Assembly: GCF_014873495.1 (NCBI RefSeq) | Contig: NZ_JADBGF010000001.1 | Span: 248,001 to 312,000 of the forward strand | Origin: Streptomyces stelliscabiei | GTDB taxonomy: Bacteria; Actinomycetota; Actinomycetes; Streptomycetales; Streptomycetaceae | Reading direction: 5' to 3' | Length of the DNA: 64,000 bases | In this document: positions 1-8,268 of the stretch, piece after piece | How the letters are laid out: every line of letters starts with the position of its first letter | Position numbering within the stretch: the first letter of the stretch is position 1 | Notes under the pieces: model-generated | What the model was told of the DNA's origin: nothing | The model's input: the letters and a program-made list of their open reading frames with translations, nothing else | Database searches by the model: none | Translations under genes and position numbers: made by a program

Positions 1-636
1 GAGCAGCTGCCCGACCGGGCCGTCGTCGGGGATCGGGTAAGCCGCGGGCAGGATCGTCCGGAAGTGGAACCGGCCCTGCTCGTCGCAGGTGAACAGGCCG
101 CGCAGATTGCGGTCCGGGACCTCGCCGGGACGCTGGACGTCGTAGAACCCCTTCTCATCCGCCTGCCACACGTCGATGAGCGCCCCTCCGAGCGGGCGGC
201 CGTCGGGACCGAGGACCTGGCCGGTGACCAGGGTGGGTTCGCCGCCCTCGGCGAGGGAGATGGAGTCGCCGAGGGCGCGCGGCGGGGAGTCGACCATGTG
301 GAACGGGCCGAGCACCGTCGACTCGGTCGTCGTCGGGCCGGGGCCTGCGTGGTCGAGGGAGTCGACGAGCATCGACATGCCGAGGACGTCGGAGAGCAGT
401 TGGAACTCCTGCCGTACGTCGGTGCAGGCGTGGCCGGTCCGGGTCAGGAAGTCGATCGCGGTGTCCAGTTCCGCCTGAGTGAGGTCGACTTCCTTCGCGA
501 AGGCATGCAGGTGCTCGACCAGTGCGGTGATCACCGTACGCAGTCGTGCATCCGGCGTGTCGCTGAAGGCCTGGGTCACGACCTCGGCGGATCGCTCTGC
601 GGAGAACAACGGGCGGCTACGGGGCGCTGGGGGCAC
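1..636 (-). CDS. Intradiol ring-cleavage dioxygenase (catechol/hydroxyquinol 1,2-dioxygenase type), 3' end outside window
   Basis: The first 212 residues are present and the gene runs off the left edge. It reads without a stop from a GTG at 636, 4 bp after the folD stop. Residues 1-100 form the helical N-terminal dioxygenase domain. The beta core follows with the family signature: TESTVLGPFH, then DVWQADEKGFYD, then ILPAAYPIPDDGPVG. Tyr165 and Tyr200 match the two tyrosine ligands of the non-haem Fe(III); the two histidine ligands lie beyond the edge. Such enzymes open ortho-dihydroxylated aromatic rings to muconate or maleylacetate in the cytoplasm. The long helical N-terminus favours the catechol or hydroxyquinol class over the protocatechuate class, but which of the two is inference. 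Confidence 0.88.
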   Translation of the reverse strand, partial: MPPAPRSRPLFSAERSAEVVTQAFSDTPDARLRTVITALVEHLHAFAKEVDLTQAELDTAIDFLTRTGHACTDVRQEFQLLSDVLGMSMLVDSLDHAGPGPTTTESTVLGPFHMVDSPPRALGDSISLAEGGEPTLVTGQVLGPDGRPLGGALIDVWQADEKGFYDVQRPGEVPDRNLRGLFTCDEQGRFHFRTILPAAYPIPDDGPVGQLL

Positions 637-640
637 GATG

Positions 641-1498
641 TCAGTCCCTCGGGTGTGCGGCGGTCGCGGCCGCCAGGGTGTTGGACAGCAGCATGGCGAT
701 GGTCATCGGGCCGACTCCGCCGGGCACGGGGGTCAGCAGGCCAGCGACCTCGGCGACGGCCGGTGCGTCCACGTCGCCGATCAGACCGTCGGGGGCGCGG
801 TGGATGCCGACGTCGATCACGGTGGTGCCCGGGGCGACCGCATCGGCGCCGATGATCCCCGGCTTGCCGGCGGCCACCACGAGGACGTCGGCCGACCGGC
901 ACATCCCCACAAGATCGCGGGTGCGCGAGTGACACACGGTGACCGTGGCGTTCCGCTGCTGGAGCAGCTGTGCCATGGGCTGCCCCACGAGCACCGACCG
1001 GCCCACGACCACGGCGTGGGTTCCCTCCAGGGGAACGTCGTACGCGTCGAGGATCCGCATCACGCCGGCCGGGGTGCAGGGGCGCAGGCCTGGGCGCCCC
1101 TGGGCCAGAAGGCCGGCGCTCGTCGTGGTCAGGCCGTCGACGTCCTTGGCCGCCGGGATGCGCTCGACCAGCGTCGGTGCGTCCAGGTGCGCCGGGAGCG
1201 GCAGCTGGAGCAGGATGCCGGAGACGGCCGGGTCCGCCGCCAACTCGTCGATGAGCGCTGCGACTTCGGCCTGCTCGGCAGTGGCGGGAAGACGGCGGTG
1301 CAGGTCGAGCATGCCCGCCTCGACGCACAGCCGACGCTTGTTGCGGACGTACACCTCCGATGCCGGGTCGTCGCCCACGAGCACGGTGGCGAGTCCGGGC
1401 GTCGTACCGCCCGCGGCCCGGAACGCCGCCACTCCCTTCGCGACCTCTTCGCTCACCTGGCGGGCCAGGGCGGTGCCGTCGAGTCTTCCTGCAGTCAT
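641..1498 (-). CDS. folD: Bifunctional methylenetetrahydrofolate dehydrogenase / methenyltetrahydrofolate cyclohydrolase
   Basis: The 285-residue protein has the full FolD length and signatures: YVRNKRRLCVEAGM near residue 50 (catalytic Tyr/Lys region), GILLQLPLP, the PCTPAGVMRIL motif, VVVGRSVLVGQP of the NADP Rossmann domain, and PVPGGVGPMTIAMLL at the end. It interconverts 5,10-methylene-, methenyl- and 10-formyl-THF. Its position between a ring-cleavage dioxygenase and a divergently transcribed THF-dependent O-demethylase suggests a dedicated copy that handles C1 units from methoxyl groups, rather than the housekeeping gene; that role is inference. The family assignment is secure. Confidence 0.95.
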   Translation of the reverse strand: MTAGRLDGTALARQVSEEVAKGVAAFRAAGGTTPGLATVLVGDDPASEVYVRNKRRLCVEAGMLDLHRRLPATAEQAEVAALIDELAADPAVSGILLQLPLPAHLDAPTLVERIPAAKDVDGLTTTSAGLLAQGRPGLRPCTPAGVMRILDAYDVPLEGTHAVVVGRSVLVGQPMAQLLQQRNATVTVCHSRTRDLVGMCRSADVLVVAAGKPGIIGADAVAPGTTVIDVGIHRAPDGLIGDVDAPAVAEVAGLLTPVPGGVGPMTIAMLLSNTLAAATAAHPRD

Positions 1499-1623
1499 GC
1501 GTCGTCCTTCGAAGTGTCCCCGCGTCGGTCTGCCCAGCGGCCCGCAAAGATGTCTGACAGCTGACAGCCGACGATTGTCTGCCGTCGCACGCTAACCGAC
1601 GCCTGCGTCCCGCGGCGGGCCTC

Positions 1624-1664
1624 GTACCTGGAGCAGGTACCGCTAACGCGTAGTTCTGCCCTAT
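1624..1664. promoter_or_regulatory. Divergent promoter region with inverted repeat and repeated motif
   Basis: The folD / O-demethylase divergent gap holds a perfect 7-bp inverted repeat, GTACCTG-GAG-CAGGTAC, at 1624-1640. Directly after it, at 1645-1664, lies AACGCGTAGTTCTGCCCTAT. Nearly the same 20-mer recurs at 3204-3223, ahead of the SDR gene. Operator function is inferred from the position and the repetition. Confidence 0.5.
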
Positions 1665-1787
1665 CTGGCGGTCCTGGGCCGGGCGCAGCATCCACGGGAC
1701 TTCTCCGCAGGACTTCATCCAGGGAGAGGGAGCCGTTCACCGGTGCCGACCACAGCGTCGTACCGCACCGAGCCAGAGAGGTTCGAC

Positions 1788-3212
1788 ATGGCCGAGATGC
1801 CGCAGAGCAAGACCTTTCCCCACACCCCGTTCGTGCCGTACGACCCCATCGTCCAGTTCCACGAGACGGCGGCCTGGTGCTTCGGCGGCGACGCGGAGGC
1901 GTGGGAGTACACGGGCTGGCGGGACGAGGTGCTGGCCGCGACGACGACCGTGTCGCTGCACGGCCACCTGAACCCCTCGCCGACGCTGCGGCTGACCGGA
2001 CCGGACGCGCTGGCCTTCCTGTCCAGTGTGTGCGTCAACAGCCTCGCCACCTTCCGGGTGGGCGCGTCCCGGCACGCGATCATGACGGACGATCAGGGCC
2101 GGGTCGCCGCGCACGGGATGCTGCTGCGGCTGGCCGAGGACGACTTCGTCACGTACTGGCTCTCGCCCTACCTGGGCTACCGGCTGGCGCAGCGCCCCGA
2201 CCTCGATGTGACCGCCGAGGACCTCACCGGCCGGGTCTTCCTCTTCCAGCTCAGCGGCCCGCGTTCGCTGGAGGTGCTGGAGGGCGCCGCCGAGGAGAAC
2301 CTGCACGACATCAAGTTCCTCCGGCACCGCCTGGCGACGATCGCCGGCGCGGAGGTCCGGGTCATCCGGATTGGCATGTCGGGCACCCTCGCCTACGAGG
2401 TGCACGGTCCGGTGGAACACGCCATCCCCGTGTACGAGGCGCTGATGGCGGCCGGCGAGGAGTACGGGATCCGCAAGATGGGCGTGCAGGCCTACATGTG
2501 CCAGCACACCCAAGGCGGCTTCGGGCAGATGTACTACCACTTCCCGCTGCCCTGGGGCGAGGACGAGAACCTCCAGGCGTTCTTCGCAGGCCTCGGCTTC
2601 CCGCCGATCGGCAAGGACCTGCGGCTGCACGGCAGCGCGGGTAAGGACCTGGACCGCCGGTACCGGACCCCGTACGAGCTGGGCTGGGGGCACATGGTCA
2701 AGTTCGACCACGACTTCATCGGGTGCGAGGCGCTGGCGCGGGAGGCCGCGGCGGCGGCCAGGACCATGGTCACCCTGGTCTGGAACCCCGAGGACATCGC
2801 CGATGTGTACCAGTCGCAGTTCCGCAAGGGCGCGGAGCACCCGTACATGAACATGCCCAATCACTTCATGTACGAGGTCGGCGACCGCGAGCACCAGCAG
2901 AGCCTGTGGGCGGACCGCGTCCTGGTGGGCGGGCGGGACGTCGGCACGTCGTCCGGCCGGTGCTTCAGCGTGCACTCCGGCGAGATGCTCTCGCTCGCCA
3001 CGGTGGAGACCGCCGTCGCCGACGAGGGCACCGAGGTCGTCGTGCTGTGGGGCGATCCCGGCACCCGCCAGAAGGAAATCCGGGCCACCGTCGCCCGCTT
3101 CCCGTACCTCGTCGATCCGGTCCGCAACGAGAAGTTCGACGTGTCGACGATCCCGAGCAAGTACGAGCCGGCGGCGGCCGCCGCGGGCGAAACGCGTACT
3201 GCCAACGCGTAG
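1788..3212 (+). CDS. Tetrahydrofolate-dependent aromatic O-demethylase (LigM/DesA type, GcvT fold)
   Basis: A 474-residue aminomethyltransferase-fold protein. An in-frame GTG lies at 1743, but the ATG at 1788 has an AGAGAGG Shine-Dalgarno and gives the usual family length. The N-terminal folate-binding half contains LRLTGPDALAFL and FLFQLSGPRSLEVLEG; the C-terminal part has GWGHMVKFDHDFIGCEAL and the closing GcvT barrel (TEVVVLWGDPG). From memory the FDHDFIG segment and overall length match the vanillate/3-O-methylgallate/syringate demethylases, which move a methoxyl methyl group to THF. The neighbouring folD and dioxygenase fit that role. It could instead act on another methylated substrate. 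It leads a plus-strand operon running to 9276. Confidence 0.75.
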   Translation: MAEMPQSKTFPHTPFVPYDPIVQFHETAAWCFGGDAEAWEYTGWRDEVLAATTTVSLHGHLNPSPTLRLTGPDALAFLSSVCVNSLATFRVGASRHAIMTDDQGRVAAHGMLLRLAEDDFVTYWLSPYLGYRLAQRPDLDVTAEDLTGRVFLFQLSGPRSLEVLEGAAEENLHDIKFLRHRLATIAGAEVRVIRIGMSGTLAYEVHGPVEHAIPVYEALMAAGEEYGIRKMGVQAYMCQHTQGGFGQMYYHFPLPWGEDENLQAFFAGLGFPPIGKDLRLHGSAGKDLDRRYRTPYELGWGHMVKFDHDFIGCEALAREAAAAARTMVTLVWNPEDIADVYQSQFRKGAEHPYMNMPNHFMYEVGDREHQQSLWADRVLVGGRDVGTSSGRCFSVHSGEMLSLATVETAVADEGTEVVVLWGDPGTRQKEIRATVARFPYLVDPVRNEKFDVSTIPSKYEPAAAAAGETRTANA

Positions 3213-3223
3213 TTCTGCGCTAC
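3204..3223. promoter_or_regulatory. Second copy of the AACGCGTAGTTCTGC motif
   Basis: AACGCGTAGTTCTGCGCTAC spans the stop codon of the demethylase and lies about 60 bp before the SDR start. Inside it CGTAG-TTCTGCG-CTACG is a perfect 5-bp inverted repeat. An extra AACGCGTA lies 13 bp upstream, at 3191-3198. The match to 1645-1664 suggests a common regulator with an internal promoter or operator here; no assay evidence exists. Confidence 0.4.
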
Positions 3224-3284
3224 GGCGCCATGCGGCAGGAATTCGAGGATCACCTCACCACCGGGTAATGACGGAAGGAAGACG

Positions 3285-4124
3285 ATGAAGTCGTTGCGGG
3301 GCAAGGTCGCCGTCGTGACAGGAGCCGCGAGTGGTGTGGGCCTGGGCCTGGCCGAGAGGTTCGCGAAGGAGGGGATGAAGGTCGTCCTCGCCGATGTCGA
3401 GGACACGCCCCTGCAGGAGGCCGTCGAGCGGATCCGTGCCCGGGGCAGCGAGGCGATCGCGGTCCGTACGGACGTGCGCTTTGAGGAGGAGGTCCAGCGG
3501 CTGGCCGACGCGGCCGTGGAGGCGTTCGGCGGCGTGCACGTCCTGTGCAACAACGCGGGCGTCGAGACCGGCGCCGAGTTCTCCGCCATCGCGGCGGAGA
3601 GCTGGAAGTGGGTCCTGGACGTCAACCTCTGGGGCGTCATCCACGGCTGCCGGGTCTTCCTGCCCCTGCTGCGGCAGCAGGAGGAGGCGCACATCGTCAA
3701 CACCGGTTCCGGTGCCTCCTTCTCGGCCCAGCTGCCGACCTTTGCCCCGTACATCACGTCGAAGTTCGCCGTCCTCGGTCTGAGCGAGAGCCTCGACATG
3801 GAGCTGCGGGCCAACAACGAATCCGTGCGGGTGTCGTTCCTCGCGCCGATCGCCAAGACCCGGATGCCGGAGGCGGAGCGCAACCGGCCCGAGAACGTTC
3901 CCTCCAGCGAGGGAGACGCGCTGCGCGGCAAGGTGCTGGACACGATTCGCGCGGTCACCGCCCAGATCGGGCTGGAGCCCGCGGAGTTCGCCGAGCTGGT
4001 CGTGGACGCTCTTCACGAGAACCGGTTCTTCGTCGTCGTACGCCCTGAGGACTCCGTAGCAGCGCTGGAGCAGCGCATCGCATGGCTGAAGGGCGGCCCG
4101 GCACCCGAGCAGGCCAGGCCGTGA
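3285..4124 (+). CDS. Short-chain dehydrogenase/reductase
   Basis: A classical SDR of 279 residues. The cofactor motif TGAASGVG lies at about 12-19, NNAG at about 89-92, the catalytic Ser in NTGSGAS, and YITSK supplies Tyr/Lys. An Asp at the end of beta-2 (VLADVED) suggests NAD preference. The start ATG follows GGAAGGA by 4-5 bp. The stop overlaps the GTG of the next gene, so the two are probably translationally coupled. It probably oxidises an alcohol or dihydrodiol-type intermediate of the aromatic pathway; the substrate is unknown. Confidence 0.88.
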   Translation: MKSLRGKVAVVTGAASGVGLGLAERFAKEGMKVVLADVEDTPLQEAVERIRARGSEAIAVRTDVRFEEEVQRLADAAVEAFGGVHVLCNNAGVETGAEFSAIAAESWKWVLDVNLWGVIHGCRVFLPLLRQQEEAHIVNTGSGASFSAQLPTFAPYITSKFAVLGLSESLDMELRANNESVRVSFLAPIAKTRMPEAERNRPENVPSSEGDALRGKVLDTIRAVTAQIGLEPAEFAELVVDALHENRFFVVVRPEDSVAALEQRIAWLKGGPAPEQARP

Positions 4125-5065
4125 CCATCGACAAACTGCGCCTGCGGGTACGGGACCGCTTCGCCGCCTCGTCGACGGTGGCCGGGATCGTGCTGGAGCA
4201 CCCGGAGGACGCCGCGTTGCCGGCCTGGGCTCCCGGCGCTCACCTGACGCTGCATCTGCCGACCGGTCTGGAACGCCAGTACTCGCTGTGCGGAGACCCG
4301 TCCGACCCCACCACGTACCGCCTCGGCGTGCTCCTCGAACCGGCCGGGCGCGGCGGGTCGGCCTGGGTGCACGAGCACCTGCACCTCGGTGAGCACATCA
4401 CCGTCAGCGGGCCGCGCAACAACTTCGAGCTGGTCCCGGCCGCCCGCCACCACTTCATGGCGGGCGGCGTCGGGATCACACCGATCCTGCCGATGGTGCG
4501 GGAGTGCGTGGAGCGCGGAACGGACTGGCGGCTCACCTATCTGGGCCGGTCCCGTGAATCGATGGCGTTCCTCGACGAGTTGGGCCCGTTCGACGGGCAT
4601 GTGCGTGTGCACGTCGACGAGGAGTCCGGCGTCGCCGACATCGAAAAGCTCCTCGACGGCGTCGACGAGGACTGTCTCATGTACGCCTGTGGGCCGGAAG
4701 GCCTGCTGCGGGCCGTGGAGGCCGCCATGACCTCTCGGCCGGCGGGGAGCCTGCGCGTCGAACGGTTCGCGCCCCGGGAGCCCGGCCCCTCCGTCGACCG
4801 GCCCTTCACCGTGACCTTCGCGAGCTCCGGGATCACGGCGGAGGTGCCCGCCGACGCGTCGATCCTCGACGTGGCCGAGCGGCACGGGCTGCCCGTCGAC
4901 TACTCGTGCCGCGAGGGCACGTGCGGCACCTGCGAGACGGCGATCCTCCGCGGTCGGGCGGACCACCGGGATTCGGTGCTGTCGGCCGAGGAGAAGGGAA
5001 TCGGCGAGACGATGCTGATCTGCGTCTCCAGGGCCCTGACCGCCGAGATCGCACTCGATCTCTAG
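4121..5065 (+). CDS. Oxygenase reductase, phthalate dioxygenase reductase/VanB type (flavin, NADH, C-terminal 2Fe-2S)
   Basis: A 314-residue protein from the GTG at 4121, which overlaps the SDR stop (GTGA). An upstream ATG at 4082 would overlap more deeply and lacks support. RQYSL at 52-56 is the flavin-binding motif and GGVGITP at 115-121 starts the pyridine-nucleotide domain. YACGPEGLL follows at about 188-196. A plant-type 2Fe-2S domain ends the protein, with Cys263, Cys268, Cys271 and Cys301. This domain order passes electrons from NADH to a Rieske oxygenase or P450. No Rieske oxygenase is visible, so the P450 1.2 kb downstream is the likely partner; that pairing is inference. Confidence 0.9.
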   Translation: MTIDKLRLRVRDRFAASSTVAGIVLEHPEDAALPAWAPGAHLTLHLPTGLERQYSLCGDPSDPTTYRLGVLLEPAGRGGSAWVHEHLHLGEHITVSGPRNNFELVPAARHHFMAGGVGITPILPMVRECVERGTDWRLTYLGRSRESMAFLDELGPFDGHVRVHVDEESGVADIEKLLDGVDEDCLMYACGPEGLLRAVEAAMTSRPAGSLRVERFAPREPGPSVDRPFTVTFASSGITAEVPADASILDVAERHGLPVDYSCREGTCGTCETAILRGRADHRDSVLSAEEKGIGETMLICVSRALTAEIALDL

Positions 5066-5095
5066 TTCCGGAACTTGTGAGGAGAACACCCACCG

Positions 5096-6247
5096 ATGGG
5101 CCAGACAGGTTTCGCCCAGGACCGCCTAGACCACTTCTGCGAGGTCGTCGAACGTGATGTGCGGTCAGGGCTCTACTACGGCGGCGCCTTCCGCATCGCG
5201 CGGGGCGGGGAGACCGCCCTGGACGTCGCGATCGGCCACGGCGATGCCGACGGCACCGTCCCGGTCCGCACGGACTCCGTCTTCTCAGTGTTCTCGGTGA
5301 CGAAGGCGTTCATCAATGTCCTCGTGCTACGGGCCGTCGAGCGGGGCCAGTTCGGGCTGACCACCAAGATGGTCGACCTGGTGCCCGAGTTCGCCGGCCC
5401 GCCCCGGGACCGGGCCACGATCCTGCACTTCCTCACTCACACCACCGGCATGCCGGGTGTCTGGGAGCCGAAGGCCGGGCAGCCCTGGGACCGTCTGGAC
5501 GAGACGTTCGCCGCCGTGTGCGAGCTGATCCACGGCACCAGCGAGCCCGGCACCCGGTGCGACTACGCGCCCATGGCCAACCACGCCCTGCTCGCCACGG
5601 CCCTGGTCCGCACCGACCCGCAGCAACGCTCCATCACCGAGATCCTGCACCAGGACCTCTTCGACCCGCTGGACATGCGCGACACGACTCTGGGCATCCG
5701 CCCCGAGTCCCGGGCCCGGCACCTCGTCCCCGACACGCGCGGCACCGTCCCGATCAAGGTGCTGTCCCACGAGAACGACGACGAGTTCGGGCTCTTCACC
5801 GCGGAGCGCAACGAGTGCACCTGGGCGGGCGCCTCTTCCACCTCGGGCGACCTGTTCCGTCTCGCCGAGATGCTGCGGGGCGAGGGCGCCCTCGGGGAGG
5901 CGCGCATCCTCTCCCCCCGGACCGTGCGCATGGCCCGTCGGGTGTGGACCGGGGACCTGCCCAACGAGCTGTACAAGGCGGTCGCCCTGCGCGCGGGCTA
6001 CCCGCCGCCCCCGGCCAACATGGGCCTGGGCTTCAACGTCCGCGGCTCCGAGCTCGTCAACCACCAGCTCGGCACGCTCACTTCGCCGGAGACCTTCGGC
6101 AACTACGGTGCGGGCAGCATGGTCTTCTGGATCGATCCCGAGCTGGACATCACGTTCGTCGGCCTGACCGCCGGTCTGCTGCCCCAGGCCCGCAACATCG
6201 AACGCTTCGAACGACTCGCCGACATCGTCGTCGGCGCCGCCCTGTGA
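5096..6247 (+). CDS. Serine hydrolase of the class C beta-lactamase/esterase family
   Basis: 383 residues; the ATG follows GAGGAG. Catalytic motif one is Ser67-Val-Thr-Lys70 and motif two is a Tyr157-containing YAPMAN. There is no secretion signal, so it is probably a cytoplasmic esterase or lactonase of the EstB type rather than a drug-inactivating enzyme. It lies between the reductase and P450 genes with short spacers (30 and 14 bp), so it is probably co-transcribed and acts on an ester or lactone intermediate. A perfect palindrome AGTTCCGGAACT (5064-5075) lies just upstream. Confidence 0.85.
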   Translation: MGQTGFAQDRLDHFCEVVERDVRSGLYYGGAFRIARGGETALDVAIGHGDADGTVPVRTDSVFSVFSVTKAFINVLVLRAVERGQFGLTTKMVDLVPEFAGPPRDRATILHFLTHTTGMPGVWEPKAGQPWDRLDETFAAVCELIHGTSEPGTRCDYAPMANHALLATALVRTDPQQRSITEILHQDLFDPLDMRDTTLGIRPESRARHLVPDTRGTVPIKVLSHENDDEFGLFTAERNECTWAGASSTSGDLFRLAEMLRGEGALGEARILSPRTVRMARRVWTGDLPNELYKAVALRAGYPPPPANMGLGFNVRGSELVNHQLGTLTSPETFGNYGAGSMVFWIDPELDITFVGLTAGLLPQARNIERFERLADIVVGAAL

Positions 6248-6261
6248 CCCGGGAGCCACCG

Positions 6262-7440
6262 ATGACCCTCACCGACGTGCCCTGGATCACCGCGGGCACC
6301 ACCGATCTGCGCGAACTGGAAAAGGCCCGTGTCAAGAGTTGGATCGCGCGCAGCGACCGGGGTTACGAGGTGCTCAGGTACGGCCCCGGCCTGGGCGTCC
6401 TGGAGCACCCGTCCCTCCTCAAGGGCCCCTCGTTCCTGAAGCGGCTCGACGACCTGGGCATCGTCGACGGTGAGCTCCGCAGGTTCTGGAACCAGGTCGT
6501 CACCACCACCGAGGGCGATCAGCGCAAGCGGATGCGGGTGCCGCTGGCGAAACTCCTGCGGCCGATGCAGATCTCGAAGCTCAAGGACACCGTCCGGCAG
6601 ACCGTCCACGACATCCTCGACGAGGTCGACGACCCCACCGACGTCGCTCTGCTCGACGGGCTCGCGTGGAAGATCCCCTCCCGCCTCTACTGCCACCTGG
6701 TCTCGGCCCCCGTCGAGCTGGCCCCGACGGTGGCCCGGCTCTCGGACAGCGTGCTCGGCCCGCTACTCAACAACGAACTCGACCGCAGGCAGGAGTTCAT
6801 CGACGCCACCTGGGAGGCGATCGCTCTCGCCCGTGACCACATCGGGGCCCGGCGCCGGGACCTCGGGGACGACTTCACCTCGGCGATGATCAGGCAGGAG
6901 GAGGCCGGTGATCTGACCGAGGAGGAGGTCCACGCAGAAGCGGTGGCCATCCTGACGGCCAGCATCGACAACACGGTCCACCAGATCGGCATCACCTTCG
7001 GCAAGCTCCTCGAAGAGCCCTCCCGCTGGCAGGACGTCGTCGCCGATCCGGCGAAGATCCCCGCCGCCACCGAAGAGGCCATCCGACTGCGCCCGCGCTT
7101 CAACACGATCTTCCGGCTCGCCGCCGAGGACGTGGAGATCGACGGGTTCCCGATCGAAGCCGGCGCCTGGGTGTACGTGTCGGTCCGCGCCTCGCAACGG
7201 GACCCCGAGGTGTTCAACGACCCCGGGACCTGGCGCCTGGACCGTCCGACCGTGCGGCAGATGATGTTCGGCGCCGGCCCTTACAACTGCCTGGGCCAAC
7301 ACCTGGCGCGCCTGGAGATCAACGAAGCGGTGCTGGCCGTTGCCCAGCGCTTCCCGGGACTACGGCTCACCGAGGACTTCACGACCCGGGAGAACAACGC
7401 GGTTACGGAGGTCACACGTCTCCAGGTCTCGCTCGTCTGA
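6262..7440 (+). CDS. Cytochrome P450
   Basis: 392 residues from the ATG at 6262; a longer reading from 5518 is out-of-frame overlap with the hydrolase. The haem motif is FGAGPYNCLGQHLARLE with ligand Cys343, and the K-helix ExxR is EAIR. The I-helix reads TASIDNTVHQ where most P450s have AGxDTT. The acid is kept, but the Gly is Ser and the first Thr is Asn, so proton delivery or substrate placement may be unusual. Electrons probably come from the reductase at 4121-5065, because no ferredoxin is encoded in this block. An O-demethylating or ring-hydroxylating role is inference. Confidence 0.93.
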   Translation: MTLTDVPWITAGTTDLRELEKARVKSWIARSDRGYEVLRYGPGLGVLEHPSLLKGPSFLKRLDDLGIVDGELRRFWNQVVTTTEGDQRKRMRVPLAKLLRPMQISKLKDTVRQTVHDILDEVDDPTDVALLDGLAWKIPSRLYCHLVSAPVELAPTVARLSDSVLGPLLNNELDRRQEFIDATWEAIALARDHIGARRRDLGDDFTSAMIRQEEAGDLTEEEVHAEAVAILTASIDNTVHQIGITFGKLLEEPSRWQDVVADPAKIPAATEEAIRLRPRFNTIFRLAAEDVEIDGFPIEAGAWVYVSVRASQRDPEVFNDPGTWRLDRPTVRQMMFGAGPYNCLGQHLARLEINEAVLAVAQRFPGLRLTEDFTTRENNAVTEVTRLQVSLV

Positions 7441-7479
7441 CTCCCCACTCCGTCAAAGATCTCCTCAAGGAAACGATCA

Positions 7480-8226
7480 ATGACCATCACTTCCAAGGTC
7501 GCCGTGGTGACCGGTGCCGGACGCGGGATCGGCCGAGCCGTCGCCGCTCGGCTGTCCAAGGACGGCTTCCACGTCGTCGCGGCGGACCTCGACGCACAGG
7601 GCGCGCACGACTGCGCCGAAAGGGTACGGGATTCGGGCGGACAGGCCGAGGCCCTGGCCCTGGACGTCACCGACCGCACCGCCGTCCGGGCCGCGTTCGC
7701 CGACATCCACCAGCGCCTGGGACGTATCGACGCGCTGGTCAACAACGCCATGTGGATCAAGTACGCACCCCTCGTCGACTTCGACGAGGACGCCGTCGAC
7801 GCGATGTTCGGCATCGGGGTGAAGTCCTCGATCTGGACCATGCAGGCCGCCATCCCCGTCATGAAGGCACAGGGCGGCGGAGCGATCGTCAACCTGTCCT
7901 CCCCAGCCGCCATACGCAGTGTTCCCGGCGGCGCCCTGTACTCGGCGGTCAAGGGCGCGGTCACCAGCCTGACCCTGCAGTCGGCGGGCGAACTGGGCCG
8001 GGACGGGATACGGGTCAACGCCGTCATGCCCGGCTCCGTGCCCACCGAGGGAGCCAGGGCCGTGGTCGACGACTCCGGGTTCGAACTCCGCAAGACCCGC
8101 ACACCGGTGGGCCGCCTCGGCCGCCCCGAGGACATCGCCGCCGCCATCGCGTTCATCGTCTCCCCCGACGCCGACTTCGTCACCGGGCACGTGCTGGCGG
8201 CGGACGGCGGATTCAGCGTCACCTGA
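7480..8226 (+). CDS. Short-chain dehydrogenase/reductase (FabG-like)
   Basis: 248 residues. TGAGRGIG at about 11-18, NNAM in place of NNAG, Ser in NLSSPA and YSAVK give the full cofactor and catalytic set. ADLDAQG after beta-2 suggests NAD(H). It follows the P450 by 39 bp in the same operon and probably oxidises the P450 product. The C-terminus (GHVLAADGGFSVT) is typical of tetrameric FabG-like SDRs. Confidence 0.88.
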   Translation: MTITSKVAVVTGAGRGIGRAVAARLSKDGFHVVAADLDAQGAHDCAERVRDSGGQAEALALDVTDRTAVRAAFADIHQRLGRIDALVNNAMWIKYAPLVDFDEDAVDAMFGIGVKSSIWTMQAAIPVMKAQGGGAIVNLSSPAAIRSVPGGALYSAVKGAVTSLTLQSAGELGRDGIRVNAVMPGSVPTEGARAVVDDSGFELRKTRTPVGRLGRPEDIAAAIAFIVSPDADFVTGHVLAADGGFSVT

Positions 8227-8268
8227 GCCAGGCGTCAACGGTGACGCCCACGAAGAAAGCAGATACTC

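Noticed and set aside
576..1718. Long minus-strand frame over folD
   Set aside because: It is out of frame with the clear FolD protein and has only Arg/Pro/Gly-rich shadow composition.
5064..5075. Perfect palindrome AGTTCCGGAACT between the reductase and serine hydrolase genes as an operator
   Set aside because: Only one copy was seen and it lies within a probable operon; 12-bp palindromes are expected by chance in 64 kb, so it is mentioned under the hydrolase only.
5518..7440. A 640-residue P450 fusion starting inside the serine hydrolase
   Set aside because: The first 248 codons overlap the hydrolase in another frame; the P450 has its own ATG at 6262.
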